Below, piece by piece: positions 53,188 to 63,011 of a DNA stretch of 64,000 nucleotides. Under the pieces are notes generated by a model. It had not been told where the DNA came from, did not search any database, and was given only the letters and a program-made list of their open reading frames with translations. Positions within the stretch are counted from its first letter, which is position 1. Every line of letters starts with the position of its first letter. The position numbers and the translations under genes were made by a program. Origin of the DNA: Azonexus sp. (lineage in GTDB: Bacteria > Pseudomonadota > Gammaproteobacteria > Burkholderiales > Rhodocyclaceae); contig NZ_JAKLLH010000001.1 in assembly GCF_023150235.1 (NCBI RefSeq), positions 124,001 through 188,000 of the forward strand, written 5' to 3'.

Positions 53188-54228
53188 ATGGAAAGTGAAT
53201 TCGAAATTCCCTTTCGCGGCATCGTTGAGCAGTCGTTGGCAGGGATGTACATCATTCAGGATGAAGTTTTTCAGTACGTCAATGCCACCTTTGCCGCCAT
53301 GCTCGGCTACTCGCCGGAGGAAATGACCGGGATGCATTTGCGTCAGGCGGTCTATCCCGAGATGCAGGCAGCGACCATTGCCAATTTCCACAAGCGCATC
53401 AGTGGCGAGGTGCCGAGCATTCGCTACACCACGCTCGGCTGGCATCGCAACCGCGAGCCGGTGCATCTCGAAGTACATGGTTCCAGTGTGATCTATCGCG
53501 GTCGACCGGCGGTGGTCGGCGTTGGTATCAATATCACCGAACAGCTGCAGCAGCAGGAAGACTTGCATCAATCGCGCGAGCGCCTGCGCGAACTGGCGGC
53601 CTACATCAATACTGTGCGCGAGGAACAGCGTAGCCGGATCGCTCGGGAGTTGCACGACGTGGTCGGCGGTTTGCTGACTTCGATGAAACTAGATATCCAG
53701 CGAGTTGTACGACGGACCGAAGACCAGGAAATCATAGGCATTACCACTGGTCTGCTCACTCTGGTTCAGGAGAGCATTGATACGGTACGTTCGATTTCGG
53801 AGGACTTACGTCCTGGCCTGCTCGACCACCTGGGCTTGCAGGCTGCGCTGAGCAGCGTGTTGCGGGAGTTTTCACAACGCAGCGAGATGGTCTGTGAGCT
53901 GCTCGAGGGAAAATCGGTACCACCCTTGTCGCAGGCCAGGGCGACCGCGATCTACCGGATTTGCCAGGAGGCTTTGACCAATATTGCCCGGCATGCCAAG
54001 GCAACGCGGGTCTGGATTCGGTTGGGTGGAGAAGAGGGCGTTTTGCAAGTCGAGATCGAAGACAACGGTTGTGGCCTGGTCAGCTTGACGCCTTCGGGGA
54101 AAAGTATCGGCCTGCTGAGCATGCAGGAACGGGCGCGGGAAATCGGCGGTGAATTGTCCACCCGCGTCGTCAGCCAGGGGGGAACCTGCCTGGTTTTGCG
54201 CCTACCGGTGAAGGAGTGCGATGATTGA
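53188..54228 (+). CDS. PAS-domain sensor histidine kinase (NarL/HisKA_3 class)
   Basis: 346 residues from ATG 53188. The PAS domain covers about residues 8-125 (FRGIVEQSLAGMYIIQDEVF, GYSPEEMTGM); HisKA_3 has phosphorylated His156 (ARELHDVVGGLLTSMKLD); a HATPase_c domain ends the chain (ALTNIARHAKATRVWI, DNGCGL). No membrane segment, so it is cytoplasmic and senses an internal signal, perhaps via PAS. It overlaps the response-regulator gene by 8 bp. Its place between ActP and fatty-acid genes suggests control of carbon use. Confidence 0.9.
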   Translation: MESEFEIPFRGIVEQSLAGMYIIQDEVFQYVNATFAAMLGYSPEEMTGMHLRQAVYPEMQAATIANFHKRISGEVPSIRYTTLGWHRNREPVHLEVHGSSVIYRGRPAVVGVGINITEQLQQQEDLHQSRERLRELAAYINTVREEQRSRIARELHDVVGGLLTSMKLDIQRVVRRTEDQEIIGITTGLLTLVQESIDTVRSISEDLRPGLLDHLGLQAALSSVLREFSQRSEMVCELLEGKSVPPLSQARATAIYRICQEALTNIARHAKATRVWIRLGGEEGVLQVEIEDNGCGLVSLTPSGKSIGLLSMQERAREIGGELSTRVVSQGGTCLVLRLPVKECDD

Positions 54229-54847
54229 AATTCTGATGGTCGACGACCACGCCATTTTTCGTAGCGGTTTGCGGCGCCTGCTTGCCGATGAGCCCGATAT
54301 GCGGATCGTCGCCGAGGCGGCAAATGGGCTGGAGGCGATGGAGCATTTGCGTCGCCGTTCGTATGGCGTGGTTCTGCTCGACGTCAATATGGGCGGGCGC
54401 AGTGGTTTCGAAACGCTGCGGCGAATCCGCGCCGAATGGCCGTCGCAGCCAGTGGTGATGTTGTCGATGTACCCTGAGGCGCAATACGTCCAGTTGGCTC
54501 TGGAGGCCGGGGCGCAGGGTTATCTCTCCAAGGACAGGGATGCCGTGCAACTGGTGACGGCGATTCGCGCCGCAGCCAGCGGCGGCTGCTACCTGGCGCC
54601 GGGACTTGCAGCCCCGCGGCTGGGCAGGCAGCGGGATGGAGCGCCCCGGCATTACTCCCTGACCGAACGCGAGGGGCAGATCATGCGCCTGATCGTGCAA
54701 GGCCATTCGCTGACCGCGATCGGCGAGCAGCTTTGCCTCAGCGTCAAGACGGTCAGCACCTATCGCGGCCGTTTATTGACCAAGCTGGGGCTTGAAAGCA
54801 ACGCCGAACTGGTTCGCTATTGCCTGGAAAACGGGATTGAGGACTAA
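54221..54847 (+). CDS. LuxR/NarL-type response regulator
   Basis: 208 residues: receiver with Asp54 (VVLLDVNMGG), switch Lys in GYLSKDRDAV, and a C-terminal LuxR helix-turn-helix (LTEREGQIMRLIVQGHSLTAIG, SVKTVSTYRGRLLTKL). It is the partner of the preceding kinase, overlapping it by 8 bp. It probably binds the element found at 50886-50928 and 54893-54935, which frames the pair on both sides. Confidence 0.92.
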   Translation: MIEILMVDDHAIFRSGLRRLLADEPDMRIVAEAANGLEAMEHLRRRSYGVVLLDVNMGGRSGFETLRRIRAEWPSQPVVMLSMYPEAQYVQLALEAGAQGYLSKDRDAVQLVTAIRAAASGGCYLAPGLAAPRLGRQRDGAPRHYSLTEREGQIMRLIVQGHSLTAIGEQLCLSVKTVSTYRGRLLTKLGLESNAELVRYCLENGIED

Positions 54848-54892
54848 TCCTCCCGACGGACTCCCTGCAGTGCCGACCGGCGGCGTGGCAAG

Positions 54893-54935
54893 AATCAGAA
54901 AATTCCTACAGAACTCACGGAAAGTTCCGGCTGGA
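54893..54935 (+). promoter_or_regulatory. Shared 43-bp element upstream of the acyl-CoA synthetase operon
   Basis: Second copy of the element at 50886-50928. It lies 57 bp upstream of the acyl-CoA synthetase start (54992). Its spacing to the start suggests it sits at or just upstream of the promoter. Confidence 0.65.
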
Positions 54936-54991
54936 AGTGTCCCCGAATCTCCTTAGTCTTGTTGTTTTTACACAAGAACATGGAGACCGCA

Positions 54992-56632
54992 ATGTCCTTG
55001 CAAATCATCGAGGCGACACCGTCGGCCTACGCCTACCCGCTGCTGATCAAGCAATTGCTACATTCCGCCTGGGCCACTGCAGGCGACCAGGAGATTGTCT
55101 ATCGCGAACAGGCCCGCTATAGCTATCGCCAGCTCTTCGAGCGTCTTGGCCGCCTGGCCAATGCCTTGAGCGGGCTGGGTATTGGCCGGGGCGATACGGT
55201 TGCCTTCATGGATTGGGATAGCCATCGCTACCTGGAGGCTTTCTTTGCGGTGCCGATGATGGGTGCGGTCTTGCAGACGGTGAATGTTCGTCTTTCGCCT
55301 GAGCAGATTTTGTACACCCTCAATCACGCCAAGGCCGATGTGATCGTGGTGAATGTGGAATTCATCCCGATGCTGGCCCTGATCCGGGAGCAGCTCGAAA
55401 CGGTGAAGCAGTTCGTGCTGATCAGCGACGACGGCGCCACCATGAGCAGCTTCAAGGTGCCTTACGCCGGCGAGTACGAGTCCCTGCTGGCGGCCGCTGC
55501 ACCGCATTACGATTTTCCCGATTTCGATGAAAACACGCGGGCGACGACTTTCTATACCACCGGCACCACCGGCTTGCCCAAGGGCGTTTATTTCAGCCAT
55601 CGCCAGCTGGTGCTGCACACCATGGCGGTGGCGACCGCCTTGGGGAGCGCTGCCGGACAGGGGAGGGTACATCGACAAGACGTTTATATGCCGATCACGC
55701 CAATGTTCCACGTGCATGCCTGGGGTATGCCCTATCTCGCGACCATGCTTGGTCTGAAGCAGGTTTACCCCGGCCGCTATGCACCGGAAACCCTGCTCAA
55801 GCTGATCGATTGCGAAGGTGTGACCTTCTCGCATTGCGTACCGACCATCCTGCACATGCTGCTTTCCAGCAAGGCTTCGGAAAGTGTGGATCTCTCGCGT
55901 TGCAAGATGATCATCGGCGGCGCCGCCTTCCCCAAGGGCCTGGCCGCCGCGGCGCTGGCGCGCGGCATGGACGTGTTCACCGGCTACGGCATGTCGGAAA
56001 CCTGCCCGATCCTGACCATCGCCCACGTCCGCGACGAACTACCGGACGCCGATGCCGAGGCGGCCGAGCGCATCCGCACCGGCTACAGCATCCCGCTGGT
56101 CGATCTGCACACGGTGGATATGGACATGCTCGACGTGCCGCACGATGGCAAGGCCAGCGGCGAAATCGTCGTGCGCGCGCCCTGGCTGACGCAGGGCTAT
56201 CTCAACAATCCGGCTGCATCCGAAGACCTGTGGGCCGGAGGCTACCTGCACACCGGCGATATCGGCGTGCTTGATCCACGCGGCATGCTGACCGTGACCG
56301 ATCGCCTCAAGGACGTGATCAAGACCGGCGGCGAGTGGGTCTCGTCGCTGGAACTGGAAAGCATCATCTCGCAGCACCCGGCGGTCAATGAGGTCGCCAT
56401 CGTTGGCGTCAAGGACGACAAATGGGGCGAGCGGCCGCTGGCGATGATCGTGCTGCGCGAAGGGCGGGAAGCGACAGCCGACGACATCCGCACCCACGTC
56501 GAGAAATTCGCCAACGAAGGGCATATCTCGAAATACGCAGTCCCGGATCAGGTGCGCTTCGTCGCCAGCCTGGCGCGCACCAGCGTCGGCAAGTTGAACA
56601 AGAAGGCGATGCGCGAAGAAATCGCCGGCTGA
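54992..56632 (+). CDS. Medium/long-chain fatty-acid--CoA ligase (AMP-binding)
   Basis: 546 residues from ATG 54992, preferred to 54980 since GGAGA precedes it by 5 bp. AMP-binding motif TTFYTTGTTGLPKGVYF (about residues 180-195) and the A8-like TGDIGVLDPRGMLTVTDRLKD, ending with catalytic Lys in VGKLNKKAMR. The length and sequence fit the AlkK-like medium-chain acyl-CoA synthetase group. It activates free fatty acids for the beta-oxidation enzymes in the genes that follow. The shared regulatory element precedes it. Confidence 0.9.
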   Translation: MSLQIIEATPSAYAYPLLIKQLLHSAWATAGDQEIVYREQARYSYRQLFERLGRLANALSGLGIGRGDTVAFMDWDSHRYLEAFFAVPMMGAVLQTVNVRLSPEQILYTLNHAKADVIVVNVEFIPMLALIREQLETVKQFVLISDDGATMSSFKVPYAGEYESLLAAAAPHYDFPDFDENTRATTFYTTGTTGLPKGVYFSHRQLVLHTMAVATALGSAAGQGRVHRQDVYMPITPMFHVHAWGMPYLATMLGLKQVYPGRYAPETLLKLIDCEGVTFSHCVPTILHMLLSSKASESVDLSRCKMIIGGAAFPKGLAAAALARGMDVFTGYGMSETCPILTIAHVRDELPDADAEAAERIRTGYSIPLVDLHTVDMDMLDVPHDGKASGEIVVRAPWLTQGYLNNPAASEDLWAGGYLHTGDIGVLDPRGMLTVTDRLKDVIKTGGEWVSSLELESIISQHPAVNEVAIVGVKDDKWGERPLAMIVLREGREATADDIRTHVEKFANEGHISKYAVPDQVRFVASLARTSVGKLNKKAMREEIAG

Positions 56633-56654
56633 GCCGTTTCACGAAAGGAAAACC

Positions 56655-59051
56655 ATGAATTTCACGATCAGGAAGGCCGCCGTCCTGGGCGCCGGCGTGA
56701 TGGGGGCGCAGATTGCCGCGCATCTCGCCAATGCCGATGTGCCGGTGCTGCTCTTCGATCTCGCCGGGCCGCAAGGCGACGGCAACCGCGTCGTCAACAA
56801 GGCGCTCGCTGGCCTGAAAAAGCTGCAGCCGGCGCCAGTGGTCAAGCGCGACCGCCTGCAATACATCGACGCCGCCAATTACGACGAGCATCTCGAGCAA
56901 CTGCGCGACTGCGATCTGATCATCGAGGCCATCGCCGAGCGCATGGACTGGAAGAACGCGCTCTACACCAAAATCGGCCCGTTTTTGTCGTCGACCGCAA
57001 TTATCGCGTCCAATACCTCCGGCCTCTCCATCGCGGCGCTGGCCGACGGTCTGCCCGAGGCGCTGCGCGGCAATTTCTGTGGCATTCACTTCTTCAACCC
57101 GCCGCGCACCATGCCGCTGGTCGAGATCGTGCCGACGCCCAGCAGCGATGCCGCCATGCTCGACCGTCTGGAAACCTGGCTGACCACGCGCCTGGGCAAG
57201 GGCGTGATCCGTGCGCTGGATACCCCGAATTTCGTCGCCAACCGCATCGGCGTCTTCTCGCTGCTGGCAACAATGCGCCACGCCGAAACCTTCGGCCTCG
57301 CGCCGGACACGGTCGACGCCCTGACCGGGCCAAAAATCGGCCGGCCGAAGAGCGCCACCTACCGTACCGGCGATGTCGTCGGGCTCGACACGCTGGCGCA
57401 CGTCGTCACCACCTTGCACGCAAGCTTGCCGAACGACCCGTGGCACGTGCTTTTCTCCTTGCCCGGCTGGCTACGGGGGCTGATCGAGCGGGGGGCTCTG
57501 GGGCAGAAGAGCAGGGGTGGCGTCTTCCGCAAGCAGGGCAAGGCAATCCAGGTCTTCGACCCGACCAGCGGCGATTACCGTGATAGCCGCAACGAGGTGG
57601 CGCTTGAAGTCACCGCCATTCTTGGCATGCACGATCCGGTCGGGCGCCTGTGGGCCTTACGCACCTCCAGCCATCCGCAGGCGCAATTCCTCTGGGCCAT
57701 CTTCCGTGACCTTTTCCATTACTGCGCCGTGCAATTGGGCGAAGTTGCCGAGAGTGCCCGCGATCTCGATCTCGCCTTGCGTTGGGGTTTCGGCTGGGCA
57801 CAAGGGCCGTTCGAGTTATGGCAGGCCGCCGGCTGGCACGAGACCGCCGAGGCGATTGCCGCCGACATCGCCGAAGGGCGTACTTTGAGCAGCACACCGC
57901 TCCCGGGCTGGGTAACGGCGCCAGAGCGTAGTGGCGTGCATGCGGCACAAGGCTCGTGGTCGGCGCGGCAAAACACCCATGTGCCGCGCTCGAAGCTGCC
58001 GGTCTATCGACGCCAGATTTTCCCGGAGTTGCTGCTCGGTGAAATCGGCGCCCGCCCGGAAAGCGCCGGTGAAACCCTATTCGAGAACGAGGGCCTGCGG
58101 TTTTGGCGTTTGCCGGCGGTCGACCGTGGAATTGGCATCGTTTCCTTCAAGACCAAGATGCATGCCTTGGGCGGTAGCGTGATCGAGGGCATGCAGGCGG
58201 CACTGGCGCAAGCCGAGGCCGAACTGGACGGTCTGGTGATCTGGCACGACGCACCCTTTGCCGTCGGCGCCGATCTCAAGGAGCTCATGACTGCGGTCGA
58301 CGACCGGGAATGGGCAAAAATCGCCGCTTACATCGAACGCTTCCAGCAGACGACGATGGCGATCAAGTATGCCCAGGTGCCGGTGGTTGCCGCCGTGCAA
58401 GGCCTGGCGCTGGGTGGCGGCTGCGAATTCGCCATGCACGCGGCGCGCCGGGTGATGGCGCTGGAAAGCCAGCTCGGTCTGGTCGAAGTCGGCGTCGGGC
58501 TGATCCCGGCAGGTGGCGGCTGTAAGGAACTGGCGTTGCGTTGCGCCCGCTGGGCTGCCGAATCGGGGACTGCCACTGAACAACTGGCACGCCTGACGCC
58601 GGCCTTCATGGCCGTCGCCACCGGCAAGATGGCGAAGAACGCTGTCGAGGCCATCGACCTCGGCTTTGCCGAACGCAGCGACCCGATCCGCTTCCATCCG
58701 CGCGAACTGCTGTTTGCCGCGCTCAAGCAGGCGCGGGCGCTGGCCGACATCGGTTACGCCCCGGCACAGCCGGTGCGCGGCGTGCCGGTGCTGGGCCGCG
58801 CCGGCATCGCGGCGATGGAGATGACGCTGGTCAACATGCGCGAAGGCGGCATGATTTCCGCCCACGACTACCGCGTTTCACGGGCGGTGGCCGAGGCCCT
58901 GTGCGGCGGCGAAGTCGAGGCCGGCACGCTGGTCGACGAGCACTGGCTGCTCGCCGTCGAGCGCCGCGTCTTCCTCGAACTCCTGCAAACCCCGGAAACT
59001 CAGGCCCGCATCCGCCACCTGCTGGACACCGGCAAGGCGTTGAGGAACTAG
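56655..59051 (+). CDS. 3-hydroxyacyl-CoA dehydrogenase/enoyl-CoA hydratase
   Basis: 798 residues. The order is NAD-binding dehydrogenase first (AVLGAGVMGAQIAAHLANAD, residues 6-25; GIHFFNPPRTMPLVEI), then the second dehydrogenase domain, then an enoyl-CoA hydratase domain from about 500 (QGLALGGGCEFAMHAARRV; EVGVGLIPAGGGCKELALR). This is the FadN-like order, reversed from classical FadB. It performs hydration and dehydrogenation steps of beta-oxidation. It is 22 bp after the synthetase gene. Confidence 0.92.
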   Translation: MNFTIRKAAVLGAGVMGAQIAAHLANADVPVLLFDLAGPQGDGNRVVNKALAGLKKLQPAPVVKRDRLQYIDAANYDEHLEQLRDCDLIIEAIAERMDWKNALYTKIGPFLSSTAIIASNTSGLSIAALADGLPEALRGNFCGIHFFNPPRTMPLVEIVPTPSSDAAMLDRLETWLTTRLGKGVIRALDTPNFVANRIGVFSLLATMRHAETFGLAPDTVDALTGPKIGRPKSATYRTGDVVGLDTLAHVVTTLHASLPNDPWHVLFSLPGWLRGLIERGALGQKSRGGVFRKQGKAIQVFDPTSGDYRDSRNEVALEVTAILGMHDPVGRLWALRTSSHPQAQFLWAIFRDLFHYCAVQLGEVAESARDLDLALRWGFGWAQGPFELWQAAGWHETAEAIAADIAEGRTLSSTPLPGWVTAPERSGVHAAQGSWSARQNTHVPRSKLPVYRRQIFPELLLGEIGARPESAGETLFENEGLRFWRLPAVDRGIGIVSFKTKMHALGGSVIEGMQAALAQAEAELDGLVIWHDAPFAVGADLKELMTAVDDREWAKIAAYIERFQQTTMAIKYAQVPVVAAVQGLALGGGCEFAMHAARRVMALESQLGLVEVGVGLIPAGGGCKELALRCARWAAESGTATEQLARLTPAFMAVATGKMAKNAVEAIDLGFAERSDPIRFHPRELLFAALKQARALADIGYAPAQPVRGVPVLGRAGIAAMEMTLVNMREGGMISAHDYRVSRAVAEALCGGEVEAGTLVDEHWLLAVERRVFLELLQTPETQARIRHLLDTGKALRN

Positions 59052-59133
59052 TTGCCTAGGATCGAGCTGCGAGCAGGCTGCGGTTTTGCTAACAGCTCTA
59101 GCTCCCTAACAGCTGCCCGCTAAAAGGAAAAAC

Positions 59134-60330
59134 ATGAAACAGATACAAGACGCCTACATCGTCGCCGCCGTGCGCACGCCGGTTGCCAAGCGCAAGGGCC
59201 TATTCAAAAACGTCCGTCCGGACGAATTGCTGGCGCATGTGCTGCGCGAAGTGGTCGCCAAGGCGCCGGGGCTGGACCCGACGCTGATCGGCGACGTCAT
59301 CGTCGGCTGCGCCATGCCGGAAGCCGAGCAGGGCATGAATGTGGCGCGCATCGGCGTGCTGCTGTCCGGCCTGCCCAACTGCGTGCCGGGCATCACCATC
59401 AACCGCTTCTGCTCCTCCGGCCTGCAGGCCGTGTCGGATGCCGCCAACCAGATCCGCCTCGGCCAGGCCGAGGTGATGATCGCCGCCGGCACTGAGTCGA
59501 TGACGGTGATGAACCACATGATGGGCAACAAGGTCACGGTCAGCCCCGATGTCTTCGCCCACGACGAAAACCGCGCCATCGCCTTCGGCATGGGCCTGAC
59601 CGCCGAAAAGGTGGCAACGCAGTGGCAGATCGGCCGCGAAGCGCAGGACACCTTCGCCGTCGAATCGCACCGCCGCGCCTGCGCCGCGATTGCCGCCGGA
59701 CAGTTTTCGGCCGAAATCGCGCCTTATGAAATCGTCGAGCACCTGCCCGATGGCCACAGCGGTGCAGTGCGCGAAGTCCGCCGCTGGGCGAATGACGACG
59801 AAGGCGCGCGCGGCGACGTGACGCTGGAGTCGCTGGCCAAGCTGCGCCCGGTCTTCCATGCCAAAGGCTCGGTCACCGCCGGCAATGCTTCGCAGATGTC
59901 GGATGGCGCTGCCGCCGTGCTGCTGGTGTCGGAAAAAATCCTCAAGCAGTTCAATCTCGTGCCGCTGGCCCGTTTCTGCAGCTTCGCCGTCGCTGGTGTG
60001 CCGCCGGAAATCATGGGCATCGGCCCGATTGCGGCGATTCCCAAGGCCCTGCAGCAGGCCGGTATCGGTCAGCAGGATCTCGACTGGATCGAACTCAACG
60101 AAGCCTTTGCCGCGCAGGCGCTGGCGGTGCTGAAGGACATCACGCTCGATCCGGCCAAGGTCAATCCACAAGGCGGCGCGATTGCGCTCGGCCATCCGCT
60201 CGGCGCCACCGGCGCCATCCGCACGGCGACACTGGTGCACGGCCTGCAACGGACCGGCGGCAAATACGGCATGGTCAGCATGTGCATCGGCACCGGGATG
60301 GGCGCGGCCGGTGTCTTCGAGCGGCTGTGA
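59134..60330 (+). CDS. Acetyl-CoA acyltransferase (3-ketoacyl-CoA thiolase)
   Basis: 398 residues, thiolase fold. Active Cys93 (NRFCSSGLQAV), the His in GGAIALGHPLGATGA, and the second Cys in SMCIGTGMGAAG are present. It performs the thiolytic last step of beta-oxidation, and with the preceding hydroxyacyl-CoA dehydrogenase gene forms the FadN-FadA-type pair. An 82-bp gap precedes it; an AAAAGGA ribosome site is seen. Confidence 0.93.
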   Translation: MKQIQDAYIVAAVRTPVAKRKGLFKNVRPDELLAHVLREVVAKAPGLDPTLIGDVIVGCAMPEAEQGMNVARIGVLLSGLPNCVPGITINRFCSSGLQAVSDAANQIRLGQAEVMIAAGTESMTVMNHMMGNKVTVSPDVFAHDENRAIAFGMGLTAEKVATQWQIGREAQDTFAVESHRRACAAIAAGQFSAEIAPYEIVEHLPDGHSGAVREVRRWANDDEGARGDVTLESLAKLRPVFHAKGSVTAGNASQMSDGAAAVLLVSEKILKQFNLVPLARFCSFAVAGVPPEIMGIGPIAAIPKALQQAGIGQQDLDWIELNEAFAAQALAVLKDITLDPAKVNPQGGAIALGHPLGATGAIRTATLVHGLQRTGGKYGMVSMCIGTGMGAAGVFERL

Positions 60331-60340
60331 GGAAAAACGA

Positions 60341-62149
60341 ATGAGCCATTATCAAGCTCCGGTGCAGGACATGCGCTTCGTGCTCGACGAGATCGTCGGG
60401 CTGGACGAGATTGCGCAACTGCCCGGTTACGAAGAAGCGACGCCCGACCTGGTGGATGCGGTGCTCGACGAGGCGGCCAGGTTGAGCACCGAGGTGCTGG
60501 CACCGCTCAATCGTGTTGGCGATGTCGAAGGCTGCCAATTGACAGCGGCGGGTGTCCGCACGCCGACGGGCTGGAAGGAGGCTTATCGCGCCTTCAGTGC
60601 CGGCGGCTGGATTGGCCTGGCCTCGCCGCCCAAGTTTGGTGGCCAGGGGCTGCCGCAAGTCCTGGGTGCGGCAGTCAAGGAAATGAGCAGCGCGGCGAAT
60701 CTGGCTTTTTCGGTCGGCACCCTGTTGACCATGGGCGCAATCGAAGCGCTGCTTTTCTGCGCCAGCGACGAACTGAAAGCGATTTATCTGGACAAAATGG
60801 TCAGCGGCGAATGGACCGGGACGATGAATCTGACCGAGCCGCAGGCCGGTTCCGATCTTGCCCTGATCCGCTCCCGGGCAGAGCCGCAGGCGGATGGCAG
60901 TTACCGCATCTTCGGCCAGAAAATTTTCATCAGCTACGGCGATCATGATTTGGCAGACAACATCGTGCATCTGGTGCTTGCTCGCTTGCCGGACGCGCCG
61001 GCCGGCGTCAAGGGTATCTCGCTGTTCCTGGTGCCGAAATTCCTGGTCAATGGCGATGGTTCGCTGGGAGCGCGCAACGATGCTTACTGCGTTTCGCTCG
61101 AACACAAGTTGGGCATCCACGGCAGTCCGACCTGTGTCATGGCCTATGGCGACCAGGGCACATTCGGCGGCGGAGCGGTCGGCTACCTGCTCGGCCAGCC
61201 GAATCGCGGCCTCGAATACATGTTCGTGATGATGAACGAAGCTCGCCTTGGTGTTGGCTTGCAAGGCGTAGCGCTCGGCGAGCGCGCCTACCAGCAGGCG
61301 CGGGCCTATGCCGGCGAACGCCAGCAAGGGCGCGATGCGTTGAGCGGCGAGGCGCTGGTTACTCTCGACCGTCACCCCGATATCCGCCGCATGCTGTTGT
61401 CGATGAAATCGCGCGTCGAAGCCGCCAGGGCACTGGCTTATTACACCGCCGGCCTGCTCGATCGGGCGCACACGGTCGACGACCCGGAGCAGGCAAAAAG
61501 CTATCTCGACCAGGCCGAGTTGCTGATTCCCATCGTCAAGGGCGGTGCCACCGAGATGAGTGTCGAGGTGACTTCGCTAGGGATTCAGATTCACGGCGGC
61601 ATGGGCTTCATCGAGGAAACCGGTGCCGCCCAGTATTGGCGCGATGCGCGGATCACGACGATCTACGAGGGAACAACCGGTATTCAGGCCAACGACCTGG
61701 TGTTCCGGAAATTGTTGCGTGATCGCGGCGCCTGCCTCAAGCGGATCGGTACGCAAATTGCAGCCACGATTTGTGGTTTGGACCAGTCGACGCCGCCGTT
61801 GCAGGCATTTGGCAAGAAGCTGCAGGAGGCCTGGACAGCCTGGCTGACGGCCAGCGACTGGCTGCTCGGTCAGGCGCAAGTTGATCCGGAAAGCGTGCTG
61901 ATCGCAGCCGTTCCTTACCTTGATCTGGCAACGGCCGTTACCGGAGGCTGGATGCTCGGCCAATCGGCATTGGCCGCCGCGTTGCGCCTGGAGAGGGGCG
62001 AGGGCGATCCGGAGTTTTTCCGCGCCAAGATCGTCAGCGCTTGCTTTTACGCCGACCAACGCCTGCCCCTGGCGGTGGCGCTGGCCGCTACGGTGATGGC
62101 CGGGGCGACTGCACTGTCCGCTCCTTGCCCGGATGGCTCGCCGGCTTGA
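60341..62149 (+). CDS. Acyl-CoA dehydrogenase
   Basis: 602 residues from ATG 60341. Domains: N-terminal helical (DMRFVLDEIVGLDEIAQL), middle beta (MNLTEPQAGSDLALIRSRAE), C-terminal helical (ELLIPIVKGGATEMSVEV; GGMGFIEETGAAQYWRDARI) and an extra C-terminal extension, the long form of the family. It catalyses the first FAD-dependent oxidation of beta-oxidation and would give electrons to ETF. It begins 10 bp after the thiolase stop and ends the operon before a strong terminator. Confidence 0.93.
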   Translation: MSHYQAPVQDMRFVLDEIVGLDEIAQLPGYEEATPDLVDAVLDEAARLSTEVLAPLNRVGDVEGCQLTAAGVRTPTGWKEAYRAFSAGGWIGLASPPKFGGQGLPQVLGAAVKEMSSAANLAFSVGTLLTMGAIEALLFCASDELKAIYLDKMVSGEWTGTMNLTEPQAGSDLALIRSRAEPQADGSYRIFGQKIFISYGDHDLADNIVHLVLARLPDAPAGVKGISLFLVPKFLVNGDGSLGARNDAYCVSLEHKLGIHGSPTCVMAYGDQGTFGGGAVGYLLGQPNRGLEYMFVMMNEARLGVGLQGVALGERAYQQARAYAGERQQGRDALSGEALVTLDRHPDIRRMLLSMKSRVEAARALAYYTAGLLDRAHTVDDPEQAKSYLDQAELLIPIVKGGATEMSVEVTSLGIQIHGGMGFIEETGAAQYWRDARITTIYEGTTGIQANDLVFRKLLRDRGACLKRIGTQIAATICGLDQSTPPLQAFGKKLQEAWTAWLTASDWLLGQAQVDPESVLIAAVPYLDLATAVTGGWMLGQSALAAALRLERGEGDPEFFRAKIVSACFYADQRLPLAVALAATVMAGATALSAPCPDGSPA

Positions 62150-62210
62150 CTTAGTGAAGAACAACGTGCGACCGGAAATTTGAACCCGATCGCACACCGT
62201 CTCCTTGTTC

Positions 62211-62236
62211 GCCCCCTCTTCTGGGGGCTTTTTTTT
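62211..62236 (+). terminator. Rho-independent terminator of the beta-oxidation operon
   Basis: GCCCCC/GGGGGC stem with a TCTTCT loop followed by eight T, 61 bp after the acyl-CoA dehydrogenase stop. A clean intrinsic terminator. Confidence 0.92.
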
Positions 62237-62303
62237 GCTTGTCGGCCTGCTTGCGGAATGTGCGGCCTGCGGTCAGCGGCGCATCCTCTGCTTGCCCGAG
62301 AAA

Positions 62304-62801
62304 TCAGCGAGCCGGTGCCGGTGCTTCCGCCGCCGGAGCGCGGCCCGGGCCGCGTGCGCCGCGGCGCGGTCCCTGCATTTGGTAGTCGTCGAAGGTCTTC
62401 TTCTGTTCCGGCGTCAGCTGGTTATAGAAATCCTTCAGGGCGGCAACATGCTGGCTCATCGTCTCGAGGTGTTTTTTCTGCGACTCCAGCATCTTCTCCG
62501 CCCGTTCCGGCGGGCTCAGCTTGCCCATCTCGGCGCGCTCGTTACGGCGTTCCTGCATCTGTGCGAAGGGGTGGCTTGCCTGGAACTTGCTCCAGGCCGC
62601 TTCCTGTTCGGAATTGAGTTTCAGCGCGTCGTGCAATTGCTGCTGCCGCTGCTGCATGCGCTGGCCGCGCATTTCGGCACGTTGTCCGCCCATCGGGCCG
62701 AAACCCGTGCAGTCGTTCGGCTGGGCGATGCCGGCGGTGGAAAAGAAGGTGGCGCCGAGGGCCAATGCGATTGCAGAGGCGAGGTTAGTGCGCTTGTTCA
62801 T
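62304..62801 (-). CDS. Spy/CpxP-like periplasmic protein (LTxxQ motif)
   Basis: 165 residues: signal peptide ending STAGIAQ, then a helical Spy-like fold with LNSEQEAAWSKFQ and LTPEQKKTFDDYQ, the second a clear LTxxQ motif, and a Pro/Ala/Arg tail. Spy-like proteins are ATP-independent periplasmic chaperones induced by envelope or metal stress. It is a single gene on the minus strand, convergent with the beta-oxidation operon. Confidence 0.85.
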   Translation of the reverse strand: MNKRTNLASAIALALGATFFSTAGIAQPNDCTGFGPMGGQRAEMRGQRMQQRQQQLHDALKLNSEQEAAWSKFQASHPFAQMQERRNERAEMGKLSPPERAEKMLESQKKHLETMSQHVAALKDFYNQLTPEQKKTFDDYQMQGPRRGARGPGRAPAAEAPAPAR

Positions 62802-63011
62802 GATGCTCTCCTGTCGGTTTGCGGGATTCGCGGGCAGCTACTGCCGCCGTCGAAATCATTAAAGCGCAAGCCTGTAATTCAAGTATGTCCGGGAGCGGGC
62901 AAGTTGTTGCAGGGTGTTTCCGACGCTTTGGAAACGAGTGATGGATTGGACAAAGCCATGACTTTGGCGTGAAATAGGCGTTTTGCAGCCGTTATACATG
63001 GAGGATGTTTC

